64,000 nucleotides of DNA, taken from NCBI GenBank assembly GCA_022478985.1, contig JAKSZP010005613.1, positions 30,898 to 94,897 on the forward strand, written 5' to 3'. The DNA comes from Massospora cicadina. Lineage: Eukaryota > Entomophthoromycota > Entomophthoromycetes > Entomophthorales > Entomophthoraceae. The translations under genes and the position numbers were made by a program. Shown piece after piece: positions 1 through 10,874 of the stretch. Position 1 is the stretch's first letter, and each line of letters starts with the position of its first letter. The notes below the pieces were generated by a model. That model searched no databases and was not told the DNA's origin. It saw nothing but the letters and a program-made list of their open reading frames with translations.

Positions 1-437
1 ATTTGCACAGGGTATTAGCCACTGAGCAATTAAATCAGATGATTTGAGGATCACCAATTTTTAATAAAACTTGATAAAATATATATGGAACTATCGCCCC
101 TTATTTCTACCTTTATTTTAATATAACTTGCAGACTTTTCTGTGCTCCTCTTTCCCTCATAAAAGACTACTCCCTTTAATCTTCCATGAGACTCTTTATA
201 CCTCAGTTCCCCAGCCAAATGCAGCCTCAGCTTGGTAATCTTTATTCCTCTTCCTTTTCTAAATTACTCTCATTTGGATCAAATCTCGGCATAAATCCTC
301 CTAATTTGCTGAATGTTGGCATCTTGATTAATTATAATTTGTGTATCCCTTTTTTGTAAATCTTAAGACTCATCTTGATCCTCCTCAGATCCACCAATAT
401 GGGTAGCGTATTGTCCAGTCATATCAACTTCCTGACA
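1..437 (-). repeat. B-type LTR inserted in the 5' LTR of element A (left end outside window)
   Basis: This stretch matches the LTRs at 4511-4977, 10174-10640 and 55123-55601, for example the run around the words gagccactgagcaaccaaat and agctatcgcccctta. Read on the minus strand it starts TGTCAGGAAGTTG at 437, the expected TG start of this LTR. About 50 bases of its other end lie left of the window. To its right the LTR of element A begins without any B internal sequence, so it is either a solo LTR or one end of an element lying to the left. The duplication cannot be checked because the left flank is missing. Confidence 0.8.
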
Positions 438-758
438 TAGGGGTTATTGGCTGAAAGTAAACAACCCCATAAATTTTTACAAACTGTAAACAGGGATCTG
501 AGTGCAGATCAAGTTAGGTGGTACCAGGTAATGAATCCCTATTCAGAACATTATAAGTATTTCAGGAAATACTGGCTGAGTGTTGGACTAATTTCTAGTA
601 CCTCAATTCAACTATGGATAATAGTCGCCATACTATCATCAACAATTATATTTCACTATCAAACAACTTGTTGAATTGCAAACAACTGAACCTATGCGGT
701 CAATATAATTATAGGGGTTATTAACCAAGGTTAATCAGAAAACCTATAAAGTTTAACG
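438..758 (+). repeat. Element A 5' LTR, 3' portion
   Basis: This aligns with 15000-15306, the end of the 3' LTR. Shared words include agatcaagttaggtggtacc, gaatccctattcag and ggaaatactggc. It ends tttaacg, against tttaaca in the 3' copy, two bases before the primer site. The 5' part of the LTR is displaced to the left of the window by the B-type LTR. Confidence 0.8.
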
Positions 759-760
759 AT

Positions 761-778
761 TGGTGCTCAATACAGGGG
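761..778 (+). promoter_or_regulatory. Primer-binding site of element A
   Basis: TGGTGCTCAATACAGGGG lies two bases after the LTR end. A primer site begins with TGG, the complement of a tRNA CCA end. Close variants follow the 5' LTRs of elements B, C, D, E, G and H. Confidence 0.75.
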
Positions 779-840
779 TGTAGTTGAGTAGAAATTAATA
801 GAACGAGATTTCATATAAAGACGAAATAAGAAAACTATGC

Positions 841-2095
841 ATGGAGTTGGCAGCCGTTAATCAGAACGCCCTGAACTCAGAAGCTCATTGAGAATTTGTA
901 GCCTTGGAGGTGAGAGTCGCCAAAATGGAAAAAAGGGGTCTATAATGTCATGAGTTTTTGGAATGAGTTACTTGGAAAAGTAATGTCTTTGAAGAAGAAA
1001 AAAGGGGAATTAGTTTAAGAAGTCTTATCTCTGAAAATGGAGTGTGAAGCGGATCACGTTCATTTAAGAGCATTCAGCACAGATATTGAGCAGCTGGTTA
1101 AACATGTCAAGGAGTTGAAGACTCACACATGCAAATGTGAGCCATATGTGGCGACTGATGCCAAAGAAAGAACTCCCCATACACTAATTGAAAAGATGAC
1201 AACCTCAAGAAACATGCCACCCATGTTTACCGCTATTTCAAAATGACGCCTGAAAGTACTCCACAAGTGAGCCAAGTAGCCAAACCAAGAGAGGTGGCTA
1301 GAGAAACCTCAGAGGAATTCAAATTGACACCAAATTTTGCTGACTTTCACTCCTGATAATGCCCCAGCATTTTTCCAATTGTTTAATATGACAATGTATG
1401 GATATGGTGATCATAAAAAGCATTGACGGTGATGAATTGCCTAGATACTGATTGTCATAGCCTAGTGTTGCCCCATATATAGGGGGACAGCTGGTCATAC
1501 TCTGAGGCCAAAGTGGCCATTATGAAGTAATCTGGAAGCCTGACGTGCATGTCAAAGTGCAAACAAGAGTTTATGGGCATTCAAATTTATAAAGATGAAT
1601 CCTTAGCAAGCTTTGCCAATTTTTTTATACCAGGAATCACAAATCCTGGTTGGAAAGAAAGTGTTGGATGATTTTGATGCCTGAATTGCACTACAAGTGG
1701 TCCTTCAGCCCTACCACAATTTACATCGGATGATGACTTCCATGTCTGCAACAGAAATTACCACCTCTCAGATGGTAAAGAATTTGAAAATCTTGGGAAC
1801 TACCTTTTATCCCCCAGTTAGAAGTTTCAAATCAAACACAGTAAAAAATTTAAATCCCACGAAGGGGAACGAGGGCGCTAAGGAGATGAATAATTGAACC
1901 ATGCCATGGAATACACCCAAAGACTTTAAATGGATTAATAAGAAGGAGAAAGTCTGTTACCAGTGCGGAGGAAAGGGACATTTTACTGTACATTGCAAGA
2001 AACCCAAGGATCAAATCAACTTGGTCCAAGCAAAAGAGTCTGCAACTGCAAAGAAGTTGGGAAAAGGCCTACGGCCTAGAAGGGAAACAGTATAG
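841..2095 (+). pseudogene. Element A gag (decayed)
   Basis: The structural Gag protein would coat element RNA in particles. A plausible start is the ATG at 841, 62 bases after the primer site. The N-terminal part (to about 1250) is charged and heptad-like, suggesting a coiled coil. A capsid-like middle lies around 1360-1700. The C-terminus has an intact CX2CX4HX4C zinc knuckle (Cys codons at 1955 and 1964, His at 1979, Cys at 1994). At least three stops and one frameshift interrupt the first 250 bases. Identification rests on the knuckle and on the position between primer site and protease. Confidence 0.75.
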
Positions 2096-2444
2096 ATCTG
2101 TGGAGAAGCCTGTTCCTCCTGATATCATGCATGATGAAATTGATATCAGTGATCTGTTCGTGGATGAAGACATTCAGGATCAACTGTATCAAGTAGTCAA
2201 TTTGCATGTAAATGTGGTAAGAAGATCTGGGGCAGAGAGTTATTGATTCAAGATAATCAAACAAGTTACCTGGACATACGGCTGGCAACTTGTGGACAAG
2301 ATTAGAGCCATGTATAATCCAAATGAATCGACCAAAGTTCCATTAAATGAGGCAAACCTGCCAATCCACTTCAGCATGATCAAGGAAACATTCCCTGTGC
2401 TTACTTGCGCAAATAATTCACACCCTTGATTTGGCTAATAATGA

Positions 2445-2830
2445 CACTATACATTCAGTAAATACTATCTTACAATACTCCAAGCGTATGTATATAGTTA
2501 TACTAGTGAATTGAGTATGGGTGAGGGCAATTGTTGACAGTGGAGCGCCCATTATCATTGTCTTGACCAAGTTGGTGAAAAGGATGAAGATCTCGCCTGA
2601 CTTGGAATATAAGAAAGAGTATGGGACAGCTGGTTTGAATAACACCATCTCATGTGGAGCATACAGCACTCTACCACTTTGATTTGGATCCTTGGTGATG
2701 TCTGCTCTAGTGATAGTTTTGGCCAACTAAAACTATGACTTTTTGAACGGGACAGAATTTCTATGGAATTATGGAGTTAAATGTAACTTTGAGGATAATA
2801 CGTTGACCATATCAGGTCAGATGTTACCAT
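2445..2830 (+). pseudogene. Element A aspartic protease (decayed)
   Basis: The retropepsin that would process Gag-Pol. The catalytic motif D-S-G-A is encoded at 2536-2547 in the context IVDSGAPIIIV. About 60 residues later an NYDFL segment corresponds to the family motif (N)YDxLIG before the flap-side aspartyl fold end. Stops occur after the SxxPL segment and before NYD, so no functional enzyme can be made. It lies between the gag knuckle and the RT domain, as expected. Confidence 0.75.
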
Positions 2831-3045
2831 TGGTCTATCAAAATGATGGGGAAGCTCCATTGAGTAGGAGAAATAACTTCATCAACTTGATATACAATGA
2901 CAGCAATGTCCCAAAGTGATACCAACCAGTTGGGTGGAAGCAATGAAAGATGCAGACGGAAATCCTAGAAAATTGGGGAATGCCACTGAGGATCAAGAAT
3001 GCAAGAACCATACTACTGGGATCATAAATAATAGTCAACACAGGG

Positions 3046-4300
3046 TTGACATTAGAGATACCAGAGCTGCTGTATAGGGAGGCAGAAGCCCCTGGAAGAA
3101 GTCAGAGTAGAGCCTTGAGTGGCTCCTGGAATAATAATGCAGGGCCATGGAGAAATTCAAATTCTCCTGGAGAATCTAAGCGAAAAACTGATAAAGATTT
3201 AGAAGAATCAGATCATTGCGTTTGTTCACCTAATCCTAATGGCCAAACTGGGGAAATCCACGATTTTTGGACCCTTGATGAATTGAGATTACCAGCCAGG
3301 GTAACTGAGAGTATCAATCGATTGGTTGATCGAGAGCAACTTGCAGATTTAACAGAAGGACAGCAAGAGGAAATGCTTGAATTTTTCAAAAAATATGGGG
3401 AATTATTCACCCAGGGTGACCACGATCAGGATGTGCAAGAGATGTGATACACAAGGTCTATACCAGTGATAATTTACTGATCAGGATGAGACTGAATTTG
3501 ACAGTTGAAGGTGGCTGAAGTGGTAGTGGAGGAAGAAATCAGCAAACTAGTGAAGCATGGGCTTCTAGTTCCGTCATCAATTCCATGGGTGAGTTTGATT
3601 CTTATTGTGAAGAAGAAGGATGGCTCCAATCAGGTGGTGATCAATTATTGAAAGCTCAACAAGATTAAAAGGAGGATTCATACACCTACCAATAATTGAT
3701 GATGCACTAGATCAATTGGGAGAAGTGAAGTATTTTTCTGCAATGGATCCAATATCAGGATATTGGCAAATCGATTTTCCAAGAGAAGACCAAGAAAAAT
3801 GTGCTATTATCACTGCGCAGGATCTATACCAACTGATGTGGATGCCCTAGGGTCTATGCAATGCGCTGGCAATGTTCCAAAGGGCCATGGACGCTATACT
3901 AAATGACTTGAAGATGTCATGAATTCTGGTGTACTTGGATGATTCAATGTGTTTAGTAGGACGTTTACTGACCATTTGCACCACTTGGAGGAAGTGTTCA
4001 AAAGACTGTATGCGGACAACCTGAAGATTAGGCCAAGGAAGTGTCACTTCTTCAAGAAAGAGTTGTATACTTGGGATTCATGATCAACTCTAGTGTACTG
4101 CAGCCATAAGCCCAGAAGATTGAAGCCATAGAACAAATGCTGTGCCAAAGAGTGTTTAAGATATCCAAGTGTTCCTTGGAATGGTCGGATACTATAGAAG
4201 ATTTATTCAGGACTTTGCTAGTTTTGATGAGCCCTTATTCCATCTGTTTAAGAATCCAAAGAAAGGATTCATTTGGAATGAAGAAGCACAGATATCCTTC
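3046..4300 (+). pseudogene. Element A reverse transcriptase with upstream linker (decayed)
   Basis: An open linker of 133 codons (3046-3447) leads into RT. RT hallmarks are the segment SIPWVSLILIVKKKDGS near 3580-3630, a DALDQLG...YFSAMDP palm segment near 3700-3745, and the catalytic YLDD at 3932-3943. The thumb region contains KPRKCHFFK-like words near 4030. Several stops (for example in the VINY-KLN segment near 3648) and small frameshifts break it. The protein would copy element RNA into DNA. Confidence 0.85.
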
Positions 4301-4510
4301 AATGAGTTAAATTAGTACTTGATAGATTCTCCAATTTTGAACTATCCAAATTTCGATCAAGAATTCATTATACAAAATGATGCTTTGTTGATGGCGATCA
4401 GCGCCATATTGAGCCAAGTATATGAACTTGGGGATGAACATGAAGTGGCGTATGTAAGCCGTACACTTTCAGCCGCTGAGAGAAACTACATTGTAACTGA
4501 GCATGAATGC
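4301..4510 (+). pseudogene. Element A RNase H, first half
   Basis: RNase H removes RNA from the RNA-DNA hybrid. The frame contains NDALLMAISAILSQ and the family words VAYVSRTLSAAERNYIVTEHEC. It breaks exactly where element B begins at 4511, and the reading resumes at 10641 with LVVIYACKRFQVYIHR. The bases aatgc at 4506-4510 are repeated at 10641-10645, the target duplication made by B. This half is otherwise open, so this exon-like block was little damaged before B arrived. Confidence 0.9.
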
Positions 4511-4977
4511 TGTTAATTCTCAGCGTTTGGTCTTAATTTTGCTGAGTTGGTTTTGCACATAGTATGAGCCACTGAGCAACCAAATCAGATGACATGAAGA
4601 TCACCAACTATATAATAAACTTACTAAAATATTTATGGAGCTATCGACCCTTATTTCCATCTTTATTATAATATAATCGCAGACTTTATCTTCGCTCTTC
4701 CTTCTCATAAAAACCTCTAAACCCATTTATCTTCCACCAGACTCTTTATACCTTAGTTCCCCCAGATGGATGCGTCCTCATCTTGGTAATCTTCTATTCT
4801 TCTTCCCTTTTCTGAATTACTCTCATTTGAATCAATTCTTGGCATAAATCTTTCAATTCGCCAAATGCTTCATTTTGAAGCGCTTAAATTACCAGTACCA
4901 GTTCAATTCCAGCGGATTCCATTCATTCCGCCATATTGACTTATGGCTTATCAACCAGTCATATTGGAATCGTAACA
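4511..4977 (-). repeat. Element B 3' LTR
   Basis: On the minus strand it starts TGTTACGATTCC at 4977, just after a purine-rich tract, and ends in AATTAACA at 4511. It aligns along its whole length with 10174-10640. Confidence 0.9.
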
Positions 4978-5039
4978 TTACCCCCTCCTTGACTGAATGA
5001 TAAGTTCTTACTGTTTGTATGCTCAAAGGAACTTCACGT

Positions 5040-6045
5040 GGACTCAGTTGATAACCCAACCCCAGCGGGTTCCTTAATTGTGTAGACATCCATGCCAGTC
5101 TTCTCAATAATCTTAGATGGGATGACCCAAATGTTGGAGAGCTTATTTTTTCATCTGAATCCATGCTGATTGTGGAATAAAATGTAATTCCCTACAGCGA
5201 ACAACAGAAGACTGCTCCAGCACTTCTGGTCAGCTGCGTGGTCGCGGATTTTCTTTGCTTGACTGGTGGAGTAGGCTTCCATTTGCAACTTGATCAAATT
5301 ATCCGTGAGTTGATTTAGATATTGCTTAGGATTCACCCCACCAGTTTCCTCTACACACGAATATAGCAATGCAGGCAGAGCCAGATGTCGACCATACAGC
5401 AGTTGAAATGGGCTCTTACCAGTGGTTGAATAATAGCTGATATTATATGCAAATACTGCTGTGGATAGGAGGGCGCTCCATTCCAAGGGTCAATCATTTA
5501 CCAATTTAAGGAGGATATTCACCAGGTTCCAAGAACCCGCTCCACCATTCCATTAGATTCTGGATGATATGGGGTGGTCAAAACCCCACAGACTGCCATC
5601 AGCTCATTCAACTTTGGCAGAATGTGAAGGTAAAATTGGTTCCATAATCCATTAAAATGAATTGCGGGCAGCCATGTCGCTGTATAACACACTCCATGAT
5701 GAATTTGGCAGTAGTAACCGCACCCAAATTGTTGATGGCCCTGGCCTCCACCCATTGAGTCAGATGATCTATGGCAATGATAATATATTTGGACCGATTG
5801 GTACTAGTTGGTAGAGGTCTTACTACATCAATAGAAATGGTATGCCAAGCGAACTGGGGTTTGACCAGCTGATATGTGATTCTCTTATGGAATGGTTTTT
5901 CCACTTGACACTGATGACAACAACTAATTATTTTCAATATGTCGTAATGCATGCTCTCCCAGTAGTATCAGGATTGCAACATCTCCAGTGTTTTCCGCAA
6001 CCCTACATGGCCTACAGCCTGATGAGCATCCATAATTATTGCATG
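5040..6045 (-). pseudogene. Element B integrase (decayed)
   Basis: Integrase would insert the cDNA copy. Reading on the minus strand, the zinc-finger end shows CCHQC near 5920-5905, then the core: first Asp in SIDVV at 5829-5827, second Asp in FILMDYG at 5649-5647, and Glu in NGMVERV at 5542-5540. All three catalytic residues survive but lie in different frames, so frameshifts separate them. The C-terminal part (5486-5151) contains the YGRHLALPALLYS segment typical of gypsy integrases and a final frame to about 5040. No chromodomain is seen before the polypurine tract. Confidence 0.85.
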
Positions 6046-6709
6046 TCAGGCCAAAGGCTTAGGGAAACTCAACGTCTGGTCACCGATCCACTTATATAGT
6101 TCTCCTTCACATAGAAAGGTATCCGCCCTAAGTCCATCTAGTACCTTGATCACATTCAGCATCTCATCCTGGTATTTATTTACCACCATCTTCTCATACA
6201 TTATGTCAGCTAGATCTGCTGTGATTGTGACTGTCAGCAGCCTAGAGAGACAATCTGCATTTTGGTGTTTAGCTCCAGGGTGGTTTACAATTTCAAAATC
6301 ATATGCTTGGAGCTTTAATGCCCAACGTGCGAGTCGCCCTTCTGGATCACACAGATTCTGCAACCAATGCAAGGAGGCATGGTCTGTTACAACTCAGAAT
6401 CGTACCCCATGCAGGTATACATGAAACTGTTTATAAGCATAAATTACCGCTAAACATTCTCACTCAGTAATGGTATAGTTTCGTTTGTGACAGCTCAAAC
6501 TTTGACTACAGAAGGCAACAGGATGTTCTACGCCATCGTCATCCTACTGAGATAATACTGCCCTTATAGTGGAGAGAGAGGCATCTGTTTGCACTATAGA
6601 TTGTTTGTAAAATTGGGATATTGCAATATGGATGCGCTTGCTAACACTGTGCGCAATACATTGAAAGCATTCTGGCATCGTTCTGTCTAATTAAAGGAAG
6701 CATTTTTCT
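6046..6709 (-). pseudogene. Element B RNase H and connection (decayed)
   Basis: The minus-strand frame 6372-6046 contains [20 protein letters not shown] and [13 protein letters not shown], the standard C-terminal half of gypsy RNase H, followed by the start of the integrase connector. Upstream (about 6640-6380) pieces of the N-terminal half can be read across stops (for example HKRNYTIT and CLAVIYAYKQF). Compare with the same domain in element L at 56869-57123, which is nearly identical in plan. Confidence 0.85.
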
Positions 6710-7480
6710 TCAGCAATTTAAAAAGTGGGACCCTAATTCAACTGAAATTGGGAATGAATTGGCGGTAATACCCAACCATACCAGAAACACCTGAATGTCC
6801 CGCTTGCTACCTGGGCAGGCCATCTTGCTTATCGCTTCCACTTTATCTAGCTGCAGTTTAAGCCCATTTGAATCCACGATGAACCCTAGGCATTCCAATT
6901 GCTCTTTAAAGAAATGGCACTTTCGAGGCTTGATTTTGATATTAGTGGCAGTGAGGCATCAGAACACTTGTTCCAAATGGCCAAGGTATTCAGTAAATGT
7001 CCGTAAGAACACATTGATATCATCAAGATAGACTAAAACGCAGGACAACTTTAAATCACCTAGAATCATATCCATGGCACGCTGAAACGTAGCCAGGGCG
7101 TTGCACAACCCTTGTGGCATGTGAGTAGGTTGGAATAATCCTTTTGATGTGATGATGGCACATTTTTCTCATTCCACTGAGGGCAATTCAATCTGCCAGT
7201 ACCCCGAGATCGGATCCATGGCTGAGAAATAGTTTGCTCCTCCTAATTGATCTAACACATCATCAATTCATGGAAGAGGGTAGGAATCCTTCTTTGTTAT
7301 GTTATTGAGTTTGTGATAGTAAATAACCACCTGATTTGAGCCATCTTTTTTCTTTACTATGAGCACCGGTGATGCCCACGGACTATTTGATGGCTCTAAC
7401 ATCCCTTGCAGTATTAGTTTATCCACCTCATCAGAAACAACTTCCTCCGCTGCTTTAGAACGTTTAATAGGTTGTGATCA
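6710..7480 (-). pseudogene. Element B reverse transcriptase (decayed)
   Basis: Reading on the minus strand: a KVDKLILQGMLEPSNSPWASPVLI segment near 7430-7350, the DQLGGANYFSAMDPISGYWQI palm near 7250-7190, PQGLCNALATFQRAMD near 7120-7075, the intact YLDD at 7030-7019, and the thumb MECLGFIVDSNGLK (6898 down). Stops and frameshifts lie between these blocks. The layout matches element L's RT (59345-59954). Confidence 0.88.
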
Positions 7481-7599
7481 AATAGGAGGGTGATCCCCAG
7501 TATCTATCCAATGTACCACCCCTTGAGCGCACCCCAGATCATGATCATCAGATGTGAAAATATCCTGATACTTTTAAATAATGCCATAGCCTGTTCTTG

Positions 7600-8741
7600 T
7601 TGTTACATTGATAATCCAGTCAGTGCTTCCCACAGAACCGAGGTCAATACGCCGAGTGGAGAGCTTTTTGGCAATCCAAGATCCTCCCACGAGCCAAAAT
7701 CATGGATACAGCGGACCTCTTCTATAGGGAAAAAGTGTAAGTATGCCACCACTTGGTGCCACTGGATTGTTATGGTCTCTTTTTGTAAATTTGCGAGCAG
7801 AACTTTCACTTCTCCATTCCCAGGTAGCAGAAACCCTGGAGCCACATGTGGCTCAAGCTGAGAGTGTTGGTAAGGCGCCATTATTTCACCAAAAAGCCTT
7901 TTTGGGACATCAATTTCGAGCTAGTTCCTACTATGCATTGGTGTCCAGATGGTATACTACAATCACTAGCCGTTTGAAGCGGAATCCCCTTGTATTCATA
8001 GATATGGTTGGGAAGGATCCTAGTCCATCACTTCAGTCATTGATAGCGCATGGGGATTACTCTGTCGCTGTAGGCTAGGTTGATTTGACTAGAACGGAAT
8101 GAGTCTGTTGGGGTTCCACAAAAGGTAAGATAAACAGGAATATGTTGTCCTAAAATATTAAGTGTTTCCTCCGCCATGCCTATCACAACACCAAATTTCC
8201 TCATAAATGCTGCACCAATTAGCATGTCATAGTTGTTGTTTGGCAGAACCACCACTGGGGCGGAAGCCTGGATGGACCCAAATTGTAAGGGCAACACACT
8301 AAATGCACCTTCAGATACAGTGATATGTGTCCCCACGGTTTCATATACTACTCGATGATCCACATCCAGTTTGAGCAGGAGCTTAGCCACCAACCGTTTA
8401 GAGAATATGTTCACAGCAGCTCCAGTATCAATGATAGCCCAGATATTTGTATTATGGACGAAAATGTCACAATAAGTACATTACAAGTAAGAGGAACCAT
8501 CAATGTTTATTGCGTGTACATCCAAGAGCTTACTGTTACTTAAGAAAGAGGAGATGCTCTTGCTGACCTGTGGGTACTCATTAATGATTTTTCCCACCAG
8601 AATGGCATTGTGGACTCCTACCAAAGAAGTAGCAGCCATTGACGGATCCTTGATACTTGTGCCAGTCTGTTCCATGATCTTCCATGTATATGGCTTCAGC
8701 GCTTCCTGGCGAAACACAGAGTTTGAGGGTGATTTATACAA
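7600..8741 (-). pseudogene. Element B protease and protease-RT linker (decayed)
   Basis: The minus-strand frame 8414-8037 follows an intact D-T-G-A (8429-8418, context AIIDTGAAVN) and contains NNNYDMLIGAAFMRKFG, the C-terminal signature of retropepsins. Upstream frame 8741-8481 is a Gag-protease spacer of no recognised function. Downstream frame 7881-7603 is a linker (PGNGEVKVLLANL) conserved in element L at 60439-60236. A stop sits right before the active-site frame continues, and the linker is in another frame. Confidence 0.82.
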
Positions 8742-8892
8742 TGGGACCCAGAAGCAGATATTACCGATGGAAGCTGTTGGTATAGTAATTCATCTGATTG
8801 AGTTTTGGATTGTTCCCAATTAGGAGTGAGGGAATTGTTAGGGACAAGTGGATTAAACATAGCGGAGGAGGAGCGTCCCATCTCTACTCCAC

Positions 8893-10104
8893 TCAAGCTT
8901 TTCCCTGCAGGGTCTCCTCAGTTGGTAACACAGCCAATTGTGTTTGATTATGGCAGTTTGTCACATAATGCTCCCTCCAGTTGCATTGGAAGCAAGTATT
9001 CATGAAGGGTTTGCATATATAACCTGCAGCTGAAAAACCAGTGCAATGATTAATGGTATGTTTCCAAGGTCGGGAACAAGCTGGCAGATCATATCTAGGT
9101 TGGAAAGAATTCGCAGAATGGTATGGCAAACAAATATGTTCCATCGGATGATAGCATAGCTGCTGTAGTTCATACTATGAAGTCTTTGGTGTGGAGGTAA
9201 CAGAAGGTTGGTGAGCTATATTAGGGGCGCTGTTCGTGGCTGAAAGTCGGTGTAAAGTATTTACAATCTGAATAAGTCCTGCTCCTTTGTTCAACATGTG
9301 AGACATAGCGTTAGATAGTTTCCAATATGGTTTGATGGCCGCCGTCATTGCAATACCCACATCCTCAGTGGATAAAAGGTTGGCTCCAATTAAAACATGT
9401 GCTTCCGCTGAGAAACGTTCATCAAAATCTGACAGGGTCTCATCTTGGTGAAATTGTATAGTCAGAAAATTGGCTTTTTGTTGAGTCATTTTGGTTGCAC
9501 CCCCAAACAAACAAAGAGCAATCTCCTTAATTTCTTCATAGGATGTCAAACTATTTGGGAGGTAGCAAATAACTTGATCAGCGCTGTCTACATCAAGAGC
9601 AGACAGCAACAGTTTTGCTTTCCAATCAAACCCCTTCTGTGGTAAATTCAAATCGCTCAAAATAGCCATATAGGTTTCCATCACGATTAAAAGGAGGTAA
9701 GTTCTCAATTCGCACGGCTTCACCTTGCTTCACACTTCTGCAGCAGGGACCAGGCGCATTGGTTGCCAGCCAGTTAAGCTCGAATCTGACGTGATGAACT
9801 CAAAGGAATTAGAGTCGCGCAGGGTATACATGTCATCACTAGAAGAATATTCATTAGTGGAGTCCTAACGTTCATTCTCCAAATTGCCACTGACTGCACC
9901 GTTCCCCCCAGCTCTGGTATGCTTCACAAACTGTTTGTTGATCAACTGAATTTTTTGTTGCAGCGTTTCAATTTGTTGTTGCAATTTTTGGCGGACTCCC
10001 CTTTCTTCATTCAGGTGCTGTTCCACAGCTTGTATTCGTGAAAGAACTTCTTTAATTATATTCTGTGATTGGGTTTGCTGTCAGAATGGAGGAGGACTCA
10101 TCAT
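8893..10104 (-). pseudogene. Element B gag (decayed)
   Basis: A start is likely at the ATG at 10104 (MMSPPPF), followed by an in-frame stop. The N-terminus (about 10060-9920) is a Gln/Leu-rich coiled coil with heptads such as RQKLQQQIETLQQKIQ. The capsid-like part is the longest piece of element B (9723-9175, 182 codons), with the Gag-type run LSDFDERFSAEAHVLIGANL. The C-terminus has an intact knuckle C-x2-C-x4-H-x4-C (CFQCNWREHYVTNC) near 8995-8950. The same protein, more decayed, is in element L at 61134-62240. Confidence 0.82.
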
Positions 10105-10153
10105 TGTAGAGTAATTGGATTTTTGGTTTCTTCCAACTATGGTTGCTTAATGG

Positions 10154-10172
10154 CCCCCTGTAGTGCTCACCA
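10154..10172 (-). promoter_or_regulatory. Primer-binding site of element B
   Basis: On the minus strand it reads TGGTGAGCACTACAGGGGG, one base after the LTR end. It is a two- to three-base variant of the site shared by the other gypsy elements here. Confidence 0.75.
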
Positions 10173-10173
10173 C

Positions 10174-10640
10174 TGTTAATTCTTGGCGTTTGGTATTGAT
10201 TCCGCCAAGTTGGTTTTGCACAGGGTATGAGACACTGAACAACCAAATTGGACGATATGAAGATTGCTGACTATAAAATAAACTTAATAAAATATTCATG
10301 GAGCTATCGCCCCTTATATCCACCTTTATTATAATATAATCGCAGAATTTATCTGCGCTCTTCCTAATCATAAAAACCTCTAAACCATTTTATCTTCCAT
10401 CAGACTCTTTATGCCTTGGTTCCCCCAGGTGGATGTGTCCTCAGCTTGGTAATCTTCTAAACTGCTTCCCTTTTCGAATTACTCTCATCTTGTATCAAAT
10501 CTTGGCATTAATCCTCTCAATTCGCCAAATGCCTCATTTCAAAGCGCTTAAATCACCAAACCAGTTTGATTCCAGCGGATTCCATTCATTCTGCCATATT
10601 GACTTAGGGCGTATCAACCAGTCATATTGGGATCATGAAA
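10174..10640 (-). repeat. Element B 5' LTR
   Basis: The pair of 4511-4977, with equal length. Its outer end is TTTCATGATCCC on the minus strand, where the 3' LTR has TGTTACGATTCC, so the terminal TG has mutated. It is followed by the duplication aatgc at 10641-10645. Confidence 0.9.
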
Positions 10641-10870
10641 AATGCCTTGTGGTCATTTATGCCTGTAAAAGGTTTCAGGTGTACATCCACAGATTGCACT
10701 TCAAAGAGTTAATGGACCGCTCCTCATTGCAATGGCTTCACAATTTACATGAACCAGAAGGACAACTGGCCTGATGGGCACTGAAGTAACAGGCTTACAA
10801 TTATAAGATTGTTCACTGAGTGGGGGCTTCTCATCAGAATGCAGATGGCTTATAGCAGTTAAAAATGGCC
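10641..10870 (+). pseudogene. Element A RNase H, second half
   Basis: This continues the RNase H frame broken at 4510. It contains CLVVIYACKRFQVYIHR, DRSSLQWLHNLHEPEGQLA, and across stops WALK and GASHQNADGL. The stop inside LA-WALK is TGA where element B has the arginine of LARWALK, consistent with CGA changed to TGA. Confidence 0.88.
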
Positions 10871-10874
10871 CAGA

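Larger units (their letters stand above)
4511..10640 (-). mobile_element. Element B: full-length Ty3/gypsy retrotransposon inserted in A
   Basis: Both LTRs are 467 bp (4511-4977 and 10174-10640). The duplication AATGC is perfect (4506-4510 and 10641-10645). On the minus strand the order is LTR, primer site (10172-10154), gag, protease, RT, RNase H, integrase, polypurine tract (gtcaaggagggggtaa, ending at 4978), LTR. Coding parts are recognisable in long pieces but stops and frameshifts occur in every domain. Element L at 55 kb and the LTR at 1-437 belong to the same family. Confidence 0.92.

Noticed and set aside
2418..2726. 102-codon minus-strand frame
   Set aside because: It overlaps the protease of element A, whose DSGA and flanking motifs are on the plus strand. 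It is a shadow frame.
8037..8078. Plus-strand frames over 7490-8078 as possible host genes
   Set aside because: They are antisense to the protease-linker region of element B, which has clear retropepsin motifs on the minus strand.
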